Positions 34,831-43,769 of a stretch of 64,000 nucleotides of DNA are shown piece after piece. The position numbers and the translations under genes are program-made. The notes below the pieces were generated by a model. The model saw only the letters and a list, made by a program, of their open reading frames with translations. It was not told the DNA's origin and did no database searches. Source of the stretch: JALOOX01 sp964557955 (GTDB lineage: Bacteria; Desulfobacterota; Syntrophobacteria; Syntrophobacterales; Syntrophobacteraceae); contig CAZLCS010000024.1 of assembly GCA_964557955.1 (NCBI GenBank), forward strand, positions 18,934 to 82,933, given 5' to 3'. The stretch's first letter is position 1. Each line of letters begins with the position of its first letter.

Positions 34831-34832
34831 TT

Positions 34833-35825
34833 TTACTCCTTGTCCACTGGTAGTCCGGCCTCGATCATCTTCTCCCTGAAATGGTCCTCATACTCCGCGT
34901 ACGTATGAGTCTTCACCGGGTAATTCCAGGGATTGACGTGCCTCTTGATGCGGTTGTCATTGGGTAGGTTCCGGGTGGGGCTGAGGAAGACTCCGCCAAG
35001 GTGCATGAGCTTGCTGAAAGGAAAGTACGCAAAGAGCACACAAACCAGGAGAAGGTGGATGTAAAAGATCACGCCGATTCCCTCGGGGACCTTGGGGTGA
35101 AAGGTCACGAGGTTGATGGCGAGCTCCTTCACCTTGGTGATGTCGACCTTGATGAAATATCGCATCAGGATGCCGGAAATGCCCATTCCCAGGAGGACGA
35201 ACAGGGGAAAATAGTCCGCCGGGAGCGAAATGTACTTGATCTGCGGGATGATGATCCTGCGGATGAAGAGATACGTCACGGCCGCCACGAAAAGCAGATC
35301 CGTGATGTAAATTCCCGGCAGCCCCCACTGCAGAAAGCCGTCCGCACGCTCGAGGCCGTGCAGGAATCCGGGGACGGGCTCCAGGAAGAACCTGAAATGT
35401 CGGACAAAGATGATCAGGAAAGAATAGTGGAAAGCCAGGGCCGCCAGCCACAGCCAGATCTCCCATCGATAGGAAACCTTGGGGCCATCCCGGAACTCGA
35501 GCTTGGTATTGCGGAAAAGTGACCGAAAGGCGAGCACTTCCAAAGCCATGCGGCCGATGGTCTGCAACGTCGTTGTGGGGTTGTCCAGTTTGTTCTGTTT
35601 GATCCATGGAAAAGACATCTGCTGGCCGGCCGTGGTTGGAATGCGGAAGGGGACCGGTGACTTGGCCCACTGGAGGACTCGAATGATGAACCCTCCCAAG
35701 AAAGTGAAGATGGCGACGTAGGGTACGACCACTCCGAAGAAGTAGGTCATCCCTGCCAGCTTCACGCCCGCAAAGGCCGCCGCAACTAGCGCCAGAACTA
35801 TGATTAAGGAGAACTCCATGCCCAT
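34833..35825 (-). CDS. dsrM: DsrM, NarI-like heme-b membrane subunit
   Basis: 330 residues with about six TM helices and several His residues in helices (LAFHYSFLIIFVRHFRFF, IHLLLVCVLF) suited to two hemes b, as in NarI. It oxidises menaquinol and feeds DsrK. A second ATG two codons in (35819) is an alternative start. It lies 34 bases downstream of the RsbRD-like gene in the same transcript. Confidence 0.96.
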   Translation of the reverse strand: MGMEFSLIIVLALVAAAFAGVKLAGMTYFFGVVVPYVAIFTFLGGFIIRVLQWAKSPVPFRIPTTAGQQMSFPWIKQNKLDNPTTTLQTIGRMALEVLAFRSLFRNTKLEFRDGPKVSYRWEIWLWLAALAFHYSFLIIFVRHFRFFLEPVPGFLHGLERADGFLQWGLPGIYITDLLFVAAVTYLFIRRIIIPQIKYISLPADYFPLFVLLGMGISGILMRYFIKVDITKVKELAINLVTFHPKVPEGIGVIFYIHLLLVCVLFAYFPFSKLMHLGGVFLSPTRNLPNDNRIKRHVNPWNYPVKTHTYAEYEDHFREKMIEAGLPVDKE

Positions 35826-35859
35826 GTAACCATCCCTCTTTTTGAAGCATTTGTGGTTG

Positions 35860-36405
35860 TCAAGCGTCGCTGTCTCCCGATCCCCGCTCCGACTCCGGGA
35901 GCTCCGCCAGCAGGTTGGCGCGCTGAAGTAGCCGGAAGGACCTGTTTTTCACCTCGTTCACCCTCAGTTCGTACAATCTTTCACGACAGTCGGAATACAC
36001 GTTGAACGCAAGGAGGGCCATCTCGTCGATCTTCTGTTCGAATTCAACCAGATCTTCCTCGGTGATCAGTTTCGTCCAGGCCTCTTTTCTCGACTCTTCT
36101 CTAATGATGTTCTTCAAGAGAAAGACAAAGGCAACGGCTTGGGCGGGTGAAAAATCCTGAACGGCCCTGATCCGGATGATCAAGTCCAGGTAGCCGCGCA
36201 TCTTGTCAGGACGCAGCTCCCCGGCCAGCTCACCGTAAACCCCCTCGAGGCCCTGCCGAAGCGTGTGGCCCACCGGGTTGGAGAACTGGTTTTTTTCTTT
36301 CAACAAACGATTGGCTGTTTCTGGATTGTAGGTCTCCAGAATGACTCGAAGCCACCTGTTCAGGATGGCATTTTGCTCCTGCTTCAACAACCTTGTGACC
36401 TGCAT
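35860..36405 (-). CDS. RsbRD N-terminal-like (RsbT co-antagonist type) protein
   Basis: 181 residues, all-alpha. It opens with a LLKQEQNAILNRWLRVILETYNPETANRLLKEKNQFSNPVGHTL pattern typical of the RsbRD N-terminal domain. There is no STAS domain. Genes of this type commonly precede dsrMKJOP in sulfate reducers, where a sensory or regulatory role is assumed. It is the first gene of the operon here and cytoplasmic. Confidence 0.85.
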   Translation of the reverse strand: MQVTRLLKQEQNAILNRWLRVILETYNPETANRLLKEKNQFSNPVGHTLRQGLEGVYGELAGELRPDKMRGYLDLIIRIRAVQDFSPAQAVAFVFLLKNIIREESRKEAWTKLITEEDLVEFEQKIDEMALLAFNVYSDCRERLYELRVNEVKNRSFRLLQRANLLAELPESERGSGDSDA

Positions 36406-37028
36406 GCCCTAAGACCTTTCGATTACGTTCTGAATGATGATTGCTCGCTTCGCGCCATCCCCCCTTTCCCTTCGAAGACGTCCCCAGGTAGAGAACAAAC
36501 CTCACCCGCCTCCGCCACGTCATCAGGCAAAAGACTCCAGGCGAAACAATTTTGTGAATGTCGGCACGTTAGACGAATTGAAAAAACAAGTCAAGCCGCA
36601 AACGGAAAGCCCGCCTGCCTCGAAGACGAGATCTCAAAGGTTTCACCGGACCTGAGCGGCAGGGAGGTTTTCTTCCTCAAACCTCGCTCGAATTTCCTGC
36701 GGGATCATCAGAAAGAGACCGGCGTACGAAAGGCACCGCCGAAAGAGACTCGGAAATGTGCCTCACCCGGACATTTCCATCCCGCATGGGGACATCCCGA
36801 CATGGGAAGCGATTGCATGAAGGAGAAGAGGGCGCAGCGGCGGAGACTTGACTGCATCTCCGAGCTGGCCCGACGGAGCTCCGAACAGATCGAAGCAGGG
36901 TCGTTCACAACTTACCGCACCCTGGCCCCCTGCTGACTCACCGTGCAGGACTGTCCCTCGATGGTCGGGTTGGCCGACCTTGTTGACGCAGTTGTGTTGG
37001 AAAAAGGGCTGGAGGCACCAAGATCCCA
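36406..37028 (-). promoter_or_regulatory. Gap with candidate dsr operon promoter
   Basis: 623 bases without a convincing gene. On the minus strand TTGACT (36594-36589), a 17-base spacer and TAACGT (36571-36566) form a fair sigma-70 promoter about 160 bases before the first operon gene. The rest, toward the hepT end, shows nothing recognisable. Confidence 0.45.
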
Positions 37029-37463
37029 TCAATCCTGAGAATCCTTGCGGCTGAGATAGGCCACGATGCGCTCCGCAAAAAGATCAAAGTCGTCCAGATT
37101 CCGTTTGAACACGCCGTACACAACGGCATCATCGATTCGCTCATAGTAGTGGACAATCAAATTGCGAAAAGCTGCCATTTGCTCAAATCGCGGCAGATCG
37201 TCCCGGTGGATCACGCGCTCCTCGGCCAGGACCGCAAAGGTATCCCGATAGCTTGCAGGTTCCCGGAAATGCTCATCGGAGATGATGTGCTGGGCCAGGT
37301 CAATGCAGGCCTCGATCAGGATGTGCAGGGTGCGCTCCACAAAACGGCGCAGCCGTCTGTCCGTCCTGTAGACCTCCCACGTGATGTCATGGGCTTGCCT
37401 CAGATCATTCACATTGGATTTTATGTCACTGAGAATTCTCTCTATCAGGAGACGGTCAACCAT
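37029..37463 (-). CDS. hepT: HepT-like HEPN toxin (DUF86)
   Basis: 144 residues, helical HEPN fold. RNLIVHYYERID near residue 107 contains the Rx4HxY motif of HepT RNases. It lies 25 bases downstream of a minimal nucleotidyltransferase on the same strand. In described pairs the MntA enzyme adds AMP to the HepT Tyr and neutralises it. All motif residues are present, so the toxin should be active. Confidence 0.9.
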   Translation of the reverse strand: MVDRLLIERILSDIKSNVNDLRQAHDITWEVYRTDRRLRRFVERTLHILIEACIDLAQHIISDEHFREPASYRDTFAVLAEERVIHRDDLPRFEQMAAFRNLIVHYYERIDDAVVYGVFKRNLDDFDLFAERIVAYLSRKDSQD

Positions 37464-37488
37464 TTTTCAGACTCAACCTTCGTCTCAT

Positions 37489-37884
37489 CTACAGGATCTT
37501 CCGAACGTATCTCTTGTGCAGATACAGGAAATCCTCGAACCGTTTGCGGCTGCTGACCTCGAATTGCTTACGCCTTCGAGGGTCTCTTTCAAAAACGAGC
37601 TGGCCGTGGCGCCTCACCTGGTATTTGAGAAGCTCACCGGCCCGATTCAGGAGGACCAGATCGACCGGGCGTCGGCATTCGCGATCCAGAGCAGCAGCGA
37701 AGGCAAGAAAGGGGAAGTCGTACTCGTGCTCCGGTGCGATCCAGACAGCTATATCGATGTCGCTGGTTGCCCGCATCTGTCCGGTGGCACCCGAGCCGAA
37801 GAGATAGGCCGCGATGACCGCCTCCTCCCGACTGCAGCATTCCTGGATCGTTTCGATCAATCCTGCCAGTTCTTCCGCTTCCAC
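37489..37884 (-). CDS. mntA: MntA-like minimal nucleotidyltransferase antitoxin
   Basis: 131 residues. The sequence GSGATGQMRATSDID fits the GSx10DxD signature, with a further catalytic Asp in PVDLVLLN. It is the upstream partner of HepT and should AMPylate it. The C-terminal segment is basic. The cassette is flanked by gaps on both sides (623 and 251 bases) and could have been acquired horizontally. Confidence 0.9.
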   Translation of the reverse strand: MEAEELAGLIETIQECCSREEAVIAAYLFGSGATGQMRATSDIDIAVWIAPEHEYDFPFLAFAAALDRECRRPVDLVLLNRAGELLKYQVRRHGQLVFERDPRRRKQFEVSSRKRFEDFLYLHKRYVRKIL

Positions 37885-38135
37885 TGTGCCGGTCCTCTCT
37901 TTGCATCATGGAGGGACAGCCTTGATCACGATTACTATTATGCTATACCGACGAAGCCTGAAAAACTTCTTTTTTCACAGCGGAAGGCGCAGCGAGCTGG
38001 AGTGACGGTCCAGTCGGTCACGAATCTGTGCGGGGATTTGCTCAGACTGCTTGACAGGTGCTGCCGCTTGAGGTTCAAAATGGTGGGATTCGTCGGCTTG
38101 CATTCGATGCACTTCACACAGGAGGAGGACCGAGC

Positions 38136-38741
38136 TTGATCAAGTACAACGGCATCAACCACCTGGCCATGGCCACCAGGGATATGGACCTCACGCTCCG
38201 CTTCTGGCGCGATCTTCTGGAAATGCGCATGGTGGCCGGACTCGGCAAGCCCGGATACCGCACTTACTTTCTCGAGATATCGGACAAAGACATGATCGGC
38301 TTCTTCGAATGGCCGCACGTTGAGCCGGTGCCCGAGAAGGACCACGGCTATCCCGTCAACGGGCCGTTCATCTTCGATCATGTCTCCATCGGCGTGGAAG
38401 CACGCGACGACTTGTGGACCCTCAAAGACCGGCTGGAGACCGCCGGATTCTGGGTGTCGGAAGTCGTGGACCACGGTTTCATCCATTCCGTTTACTCCTT
38501 CGATCCCAACGGAATCCCCATCGAGTTCAGCTGGAGCGTCGAGGGCGTCGATCTCCGCGCCCACCCCGTCCTGGTGGACTCAAAGCCCTCCGAGGTCACC
38601 CTCGAGGGCCCCGAGCCCAACCCGTCGTTCCTGCCCGAGGTGGCAGCACCCACCCCCTTTGAGGAACGACGAGTCTACCCCGGCGAAGGCACCGAGCTCA
38701 CTGCGGGCAGAAAGCGCAACTGGTTCAAGGATACCCCGTGA
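38136..38741 (+). CDS. VOC (glyoxalase/bleomycin-resistance) family protein
   Basis: 201 residues from a TTG start with GGAGGAGG upstream. GINHLAMATRDMDLTLRFWRDLLEM is the first beta-alpha-beta unit with His as metal ligand; FDHVSIGVE gives the second His-bearing strand; IHSVYSFDPNGIPIEFS provides the closing Glu. It is one VOC domain plus a Pro-rich C-terminal extension of about 60 residues. The enzyme type is not assignable. Its stop overlaps the topoisomerase start (GTGA). Confidence 0.88.
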   Translation: MIKYNGINHLAMATRDMDLTLRFWRDLLEMRMVAGLGKPGYRTYFLEISDKDMIGFFEWPHVEPVPEKDHGYPVNGPFIFDHVSIGVEARDDLWTLKDRLETAGFWVSEVVDHGFIHSVYSFDPNGIPIEFSWSVEGVDLRAHPVLVDSKPSEVTLEGPEPNPSFLPEVAAPTPFEERRVYPGEGTELTAGRKRNWFKDTP

Positions 38742-41266
38742 TCACCCTGGTACTGACCGAAAAGCCTTCGGTCGCCAGGGATTTCGCCAGGGCGCTCCGA
38801 GTCGGCACCCGGAAGACCGGGTATTTCGAAGGCAACGACTACGTCATCACGTGGGCGGTGGGGCACCTGCTCGAGCTCGCCGAGCCGCAGGACTACGACC
38901 CCAGGTGGTCCAGGTGGAGAATGGACAGCCTGCCCATCCTTCCCCGGCAGCTTCGCTACAAGCCGATCGGCAAGAACGAGAAGCAGCTGAGGGTGGTGCA
39001 GAAACAACTCATAAGGAAGGACGTGGGCAACGTCGTGATCGCAACGGATGCAGGGCGCGAGGGCGAAGTGATCGCCCGCACGATTCTCCATTCCGTCAGC
39101 GATTTCACCTTCGACAGGGCCTTTCGCTTCTGGACCTCCCAGGCTCTGACACCCCAGGTTGTGAAGGAAACCCTCAGCCACCTCAAACCCAGCTCCGACT
39201 TCGACCGCCTCTGGCATGCCGGCCAGGCCCGGCAGTTTGCGGACTGGCTCGTGGGCATGAATCTCACCCGGGCGGCCACGCTGAAATTCGGGAGCCACAA
39301 GGACGTCTTCTCGGTCGGCCGCGTGCAGACGGCGGTTCTTGCTCTCCTCGTAGACCGACGCCGGGAGCGGGATCGCTTCGTCCCCAAACCCTACTGGCTG
39401 CTCCGGGCGGTTTTCACCAACAACAAGGGAACCTGGCAGGGCTCCTGGTTTCGAAAGGACCGGAACCGATTCGAGGATATCGAGTCTGCGGAGCAGGTCC
39501 TGGCCCTTATTACGGGTCGGACGGGCCGGGTAAGCTCCGTCAAGCGGGAAAAGAAGCGGCAGGCCCCTCCCCTGCTATTCTCCCTGACCGACCTGCAGCG
39601 CGACGCCAACGCCAGATTCGGCTTCTCCGCCAAACAGACGCTGGATATCGCTCAAAAGCTTTACGAGGAGCGCAAATGCCTGTCCTACCCGCGGACGGAT
39701 TCCCGGGTGCTCGGAACCCGCAACGTGGACCTGGCGCGACAGATCATCGGCAAACTGGAAAAAGTCTATCCCGAGCTCTTTTCCCGCCACGACCCCGAAC
39801 TGGTAAGCGGAGCCAACAAGCGGGTTTTCAATGACGCCAAGCTGACGGACCACCATGCCCTGATCCCGCTCGCTCCTCTTCCCGGCGGAGCAGCACTTCA
39901 GGAACAACGCATCTACGACCTGGTGCTCAAGCGCTTTGCGGCCGCATTTCACCCCGACTACGAGTACGAGGCCACCGAGATCATTACCGAAGTTGCGGGT
40001 GAAACCTTTCGAACCAAGGGAAGCCGCCCTCTCAAACCCGGCTGGAAGGCGGTTTACGGAGCGGAGCCCTCATCCGGAAATGCGAGGAAGGATGACGGCG
40101 ACGAGCCCGAGGAGGAGAACCTGCCGCCTCTGGAGAGGGGTGACGAGGCCGCTGTCGATGAGGCAAAGCTGGAAGAGAAGGCCACCCAGCCCCCGCCGGA
40201 GTACACGGAGGCCCTGCTCTTGAAGGACATGGTGAACCCGTCTCGCTTTGTGAGCGAGGAGGAACTGCAGAAGATCTTCAAAGGTGAGGTCGGCCTGGGG
40301 ACGCAGGCCACACGGGCGCAGATCATTGAAACCCTGATTCTGCGGCGGTACGTGAACCGGGACCGAAAGCACCTCATCGCCACCGAAAAAGGCTGCCTGC
40401 TGATCGATCAGCTCCGGCGGTTCGAGCGGGCACAGGCCCTGGCAAGCCCTGAAGAGACGGCCCGGTGGGAAATGGAGCTCGAAAAGATCGCCCAGGGTCT
40501 GGGACAGCCGGAGGCCTTCATCGAGGTGATCCGGGAATTTGTGGAAGCGGGCATCCGGGAGCTCAAATCCACGTCCGGGAGGCCGCCGTCAACGCACCGG
40601 AGCATTGGGCAATGCCCCGCCTGCGGCGGCGAAATCATCGAGGGCCGAAAAGGATTCGGGTGCAAGAACTGGCGCCCGCAGAGCGGTGGCTGCCGGTTCG
40701 TCATCTGGAAGGAGATTTCGGGACGGCAAATCGATGCAGAAACGGTTCGACAACTGCTCACGGGAGAGACGGTGGGGCCTCTGATCTTTCGGTCTGAAAA
40801 CGGCCTGGACTTCAGTGCTTCGCTGGTGCTGGAGCGGCCGCAAAACGGAGAGCAGGGCTCCGGATCCTGGACGACCCGCATCCTGAAGACAGAGGAGTCT
40901 GCGACAACAGGCGAAACCACGCGGACCCGAGCCCCTGCTCCGTCTCCCCTGGACATCATCGGCCGCTGCCCGCGCTGCGGCGGCCACGTCATCGAGGGCA
41001 AAAAAGGGTACGGATGCGCCAACTGGAGACCGGAGGACGGCAATTGTACGTTCGTAATCTGGAAGGTCGTGGCAGGGAAGACCCTTTCCAGAAAGGCCGT
41101 GACCGACCTGCTGAAGAAGGGCGAGACCGCTGTCTTGAGAGGTTTCACTGCCAGGAGCGGCAGAAAGTTCTCCGCCAGGCTCCGTCTTGAAGGGGAAGAC
41201 TTCCGGACGACCTTCGTCACAGGAACCCCGTCCGAGGTCGTTGATTCGAAGGGCGGCGCGGGCTGA
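38738..41266 (+). CDS. topB: DNA topoisomerase III-like (type IA)
   Basis: 842 residues from a GTG start. TOPRIM domain at the N terminus (VLTEKPSVARDFA, then ATDAGREGEVIAR with the Asp/Glu metal ligands), Arg/Tyr active site in CLSYPRTDSR (about residue 316), and two C-terminal topoisomerase zinc-ribbon repeats: CPACGG-x-GCKNW and CPRCGG-x-GCANW, each ending in FVIWK. An internal acidic linker lies at about 450-485. It decatenates or relaxes DNA. It overlaps the VOC gene by four bases, an unexpected pairing. Confidence 0.93.
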   Translation: MITLVLTEKPSVARDFARALRVGTRKTGYFEGNDYVITWAVGHLLELAEPQDYDPRWSRWRMDSLPILPRQLRYKPIGKNEKQLRVVQKQLIRKDVGNVVIATDAGREGEVIARTILHSVSDFTFDRAFRFWTSQALTPQVVKETLSHLKPSSDFDRLWHAGQARQFADWLVGMNLTRAATLKFGSHKDVFSVGRVQTAVLALLVDRRRERDRFVPKPYWLLRAVFTNNKGTWQGSWFRKDRNRFEDIESAEQVLALITGRTGRVSSVKREKKRQAPPLLFSLTDLQRDANARFGFSAKQTLDIAQKLYEERKCLSYPRTDSRVLGTRNVDLARQIIGKLEKVYPELFSRHDPELVSGANKRVFNDAKLTDHHALIPLAPLPGGAALQEQRIYDLVLKRFAAAFHPDYEYEATEIITEVAGETFRTKGSRPLKPGWKAVYGAEPSSGNARKDDGDEPEEENLPPLERGDEAAVDEAKLEEKATQPPPEYTEALLLKDMVNPSRFVSEEELQKIFKGEVGLGTQATRAQIIETLILRRYVNRDRKHLIATEKGCLLIDQLRRFERAQALASPEETARWEMELEKIAQGLGQPEAFIEVIREFVEAGIRELKSTSGRPPSTHRSIGQCPACGGEIIEGRKGFGCKNWRPQSGGCRFVIWKEISGRQIDAETVRQLLTGETVGPLIFRSENGLDFSASLVLERPQNGEQGSGSWTTRILKTEESATTGETTRTRAPAPSPLDIIGRCPRCGGHVIEGKKGYGCANWRPEDGNCTFVIWKVVAGKTLSRKAVTDLLKKGETAVLRGFTARSGRKFSARLRLEGEDFRTTFVTGTPSEVVDSKGGAG

Positions 41267-41369
41267 GCGAAGCTTGCCCGTGGTCGACGAATCTCACATG
41301 GGCAGACTTCGTTAATTGAAGCGCCACAGGATAAGGTGATCCTCATCGACACTCGATAAATGGAGTTAC

Positions 41370-42920
41370 ATGATGTCCCTCAAATGGCTTGCGTTGATCG
41401 GCGTCGTACTGGCCCTCAGTGGAACGGGATACGCTCAGGAGAATCCGGAGACGCCCCCGGCTTCACAGACTCCACCTCTCCAGAGGATTCCCCTGGTCCT
41501 TTCGGACAAGGCCGAGGAGGCCGTCCAGATCTCCGTCACGCAGCACTCCATCGTGAGCGACACGGTGACTCCATACACGGCCCGGACCGGCTGCCTGCCC
41601 CTCAAGGACGAGTCCGGCCGACAGACCGCCGAAATCTTCTTCGTGGCTTACGAGGGGGATGACATCGGTCAAGCGGGTGAGCGGCCCGTCGGCTTCGTCT
41701 TCAACGGAGGGCCGGGGGCATCGTCTCTCTGGCTGCATTTCGGAGCCATCGGCCCCAAACGCGTACCTCTCGACCCCCAGCAACCCGACGCATCCGATAC
41801 TGAACGGCGGCTCGTCGACAACGATCTTTCGTGGCTGGCCTTCATGGACCTCGTCTTCGTGGACCCGGTCGGCACGGGCTACAGCCGCTCCAGTTCCGGC
41901 AAGGATGGCAAACTGTTTTACTCCACCCGGGAAGATATTCGAGCCATGTCCGAATTCATCCGCAGTTTTGTCACGCGATTCAACCGATGGCCGTCTCCCA
42001 AGTTCATTATCGGGGAGAGCTACGGGGCCATCCGTGCCTCAGGGCTCGTACAGGACCTCTTCGAAAACTACGGCATGAATCTCGACGGACTGGTCCTGAT
42101 CTCTCCGGCCCTGAGCCTTCCGGCCATCACTTTCGGAGCCGGCAACGACCTCCCCTATGCCCTGTTCCTGCCCTCGTACACGGCGGTTGCCTGGCATCAC
42201 AAGAAGCTGCCGCAGGATTTGCAGAAGAATTTGGCCGATGCGCTCAGCAAATCCGAGCAGTGGGTCCAGCAGGAATACTGGGGTGCCCTCCTGAAGGGCA
42301 ACTCCCTCGGGGAGTCCGAGCGAAACCGGGTGGCGGAGGGACTGGTGCGTTATACGGGGCTCCCCCGATCCCTGGCGGAAAGGAGCCGCCTCCGCATAGA
42401 AAGGTCGGATTTCCTCGCTGAATTGCTGCGCGAACAGAAGCTTCATGTGAGCCTGTTCGACGGAAGGGCCACCACCAACCGCAAACCCGCCGGCATCTAC
42501 GATGACCCCGGCCTGGAGCCCACCATCAGCCCCCTGACGACGTCACTCCTTCACCATCTGAAGGACGAACTGCGCTACGACACGGACCGGCCTTATCGAT
42601 TCTTTTCAACCGGAGTCAATGCGCAATGGGACTGGGAAACCTCCCTCGAGGGCTCCAACACCGGACTGGCCATGCTTGAGAAAGGGATGAACCGAAACAG
42701 GAGATTGAAGGTTTTTGCGGCCGCCGGGATCTACGATCTCGACACCCCCTACGCGGCCACGCAGTATTCCCTCAATCACCTCGCCATCGACCCGGCCCAG
42801 CAGAAGAACATCACCCTGAAGACCTACGAAGGAGGCCACATGCCGTACACGGATACCGCCATTCTGAAACAGATGACCCGCGACGTTTCGGATTTCGTGA
42901 AGAGCGCGCTCCAGAATTGA
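41370..42920 (+). CDS. Secreted S10-family serine carboxypeptidase-like protein
   Basis: 516 residues. The signal peptide ends near GYAQ (about residue 23). Alpha/beta-hydrolase motifs of family S10: FNGGPGASSLW (oxyanion region), DPVGTGYS, nucleophile Ser in GESYGA, and a C-terminal His in GGHMPY; the Asp should lie near AAGIYDLDTPY. S10 enzymes are best known from eukaryotes but occur in many bacteria. The likely place is the periplasm. GGAG precedes the double ATG start. It is monocistronic. Confidence 0.9.
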   Translation: MMSLKWLALIGVVLALSGTGYAQENPETPPASQTPPLQRIPLVLSDKAEEAVQISVTQHSIVSDTVTPYTARTGCLPLKDESGRQTAEIFFVAYEGDDIGQAGERPVGFVFNGGPGASSLWLHFGAIGPKRVPLDPQQPDASDTERRLVDNDLSWLAFMDLVFVDPVGTGYSRSSSGKDGKLFYSTREDIRAMSEFIRSFVTRFNRWPSPKFIIGESYGAIRASGLVQDLFENYGMNLDGLVLISPALSLPAITFGAGNDLPYALFLPSYTAVAWHHKKLPQDLQKNLADALSKSEQWVQQEYWGALLKGNSLGESERNRVAEGLVRYTGLPRSLAERSRLRIERSDFLAELLREQKLHVSLFDGRATTNRKPAGIYDDPGLEPTISPLTTSLLHHLKDELRYDTDRPYRFFSTGVNAQWDWETSLEGSNTGLAMLEKGMNRNRRLKVFAAAGIYDLDTPYAATQYSLNHLAIDPAQQKNITLKTYEGGHMPYTDTAILKQMTRDVSDFVKSALQN

Positions 42921-43139
42921 ACAGTCCTCACATTCGGCCTTCAATCCACAGGAAAATTCCATCTGCCGAGGGCAGTTCCTCGCTCATGCCTCGCTCGCGC
43001 CTTTCCAGCGCGCACATCGACCCCGGGCGAAACGGGCCTCATTTTTTGTGCTTGGCAATCGGGAATGCAGCTGTATGCTAGACGCAGATTGGGATGTCGG
43101 TCCGAGTAGCCGAGATACCGGAACGTGTGAGAGGTTGCG

Positions 43140-43754
43140 ATGGTCAAGATACTGGCAGTATACGGGAGTCCGCGGCGCAAAGGCAATACAGCCCTTCTCC
43201 TCAAGGAGGCCGTTCGGGGAGCTCGTGATGAAGGTGCGGAAGTGGAAGAGGTGATCCTTCGGGACCTGAAGATTTCACCGTGCCTCGAGATCTATGGCTG
43301 CAGGAAGGCCGGACGATGCGCCATCCAGGATGACTTCCAGCCGCTTTACGACCAGCTCCTGGCCTGCCAGGGACTGATGCTCGCTTCGCCCATTTTTTTC
43401 TACTCCGTGAGCGCCCACACCAAGAGCATGATCGACCGCTGCCAGTCCCTCTGGGTCAAGAAATACTGGATCGACCGTTCCGAGATGGTTATCCGGGAGC
43501 CGCGGCGCCGCGGCCTTTTCATATCGGTGGGCGCAACCAAAGGCGCCAGGCTTTTTGACGGCACGCTCCTGACGCTCCGTTACTTCTTCGATGTGCTCGA
43601 CATGGAGCTCTGGAAGAGCCTCCTCTATCGCGGTCTGGACTACGAAGGGGATATCCGGAAACACCCCGAGTATCTTGAGGAGACGTATCAGGCCGGTCGC
43701 GAGCTGGCTCGCACCATCCGCCAGTCCATGCAGGAAGCGGCATCGTCGCGGTGA
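43140..43754 (+). CDS. NAD(P)H-dependent FMN reductase / flavodoxin-fold protein
   Basis: 204 residues. It opens with KILAVYGSPRRKGNTALLL, the phosphate-binding loop of the FMN_red/flavodoxin-2 fold. ASPIFFYSVSAHTKSMIDR is the second FMN loop. Cysteines in CLEIYGCRKAGRCAIQDD lie where iron-sulfur flavoproteins have their cluster, but the spacing differs, so I do not claim a cluster. It is an electron-transfer role of unknown partner. Confidence 0.88.
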   Translation: MVKILAVYGSPRRKGNTALLLKEAVRGARDEGAEVEEVILRDLKISPCLEIYGCRKAGRCAIQDDFQPLYDQLLACQGLMLASPIFFYSVSAHTKSMIDRCQSLWVKKYWIDRSEMVIREPRRRGLFISVGATKGARLFDGTLLTLRYFFDVLDMELWKSLLYRGLDYEGDIRKHPEYLEETYQAGRELARTIRQSMQEAASSR

Positions 43755-43769
43755 TCCGCGTTTTTATGG

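Noticed and set aside
33319..34908. Plus-strand open frame of 529 codons over dsrK
   Set aside because: Antisense to dsrK, which has all expected iron-sulfur motifs; the shadow frame has only low-complexity sequence.
38320..39834. Plus-strand frame of 504 codons overlapping the VOC and topoisomerase genes
   Set aside because: Out of frame with both real genes and rich in Arg/Pro/Gly; no motif.
43019..43050. Terminator after the S10 peptidase gene
   Set aside because: A T-run (ATTTTTTG) is present, but the preceding CCCG/CGGG stem is only four base pairs.
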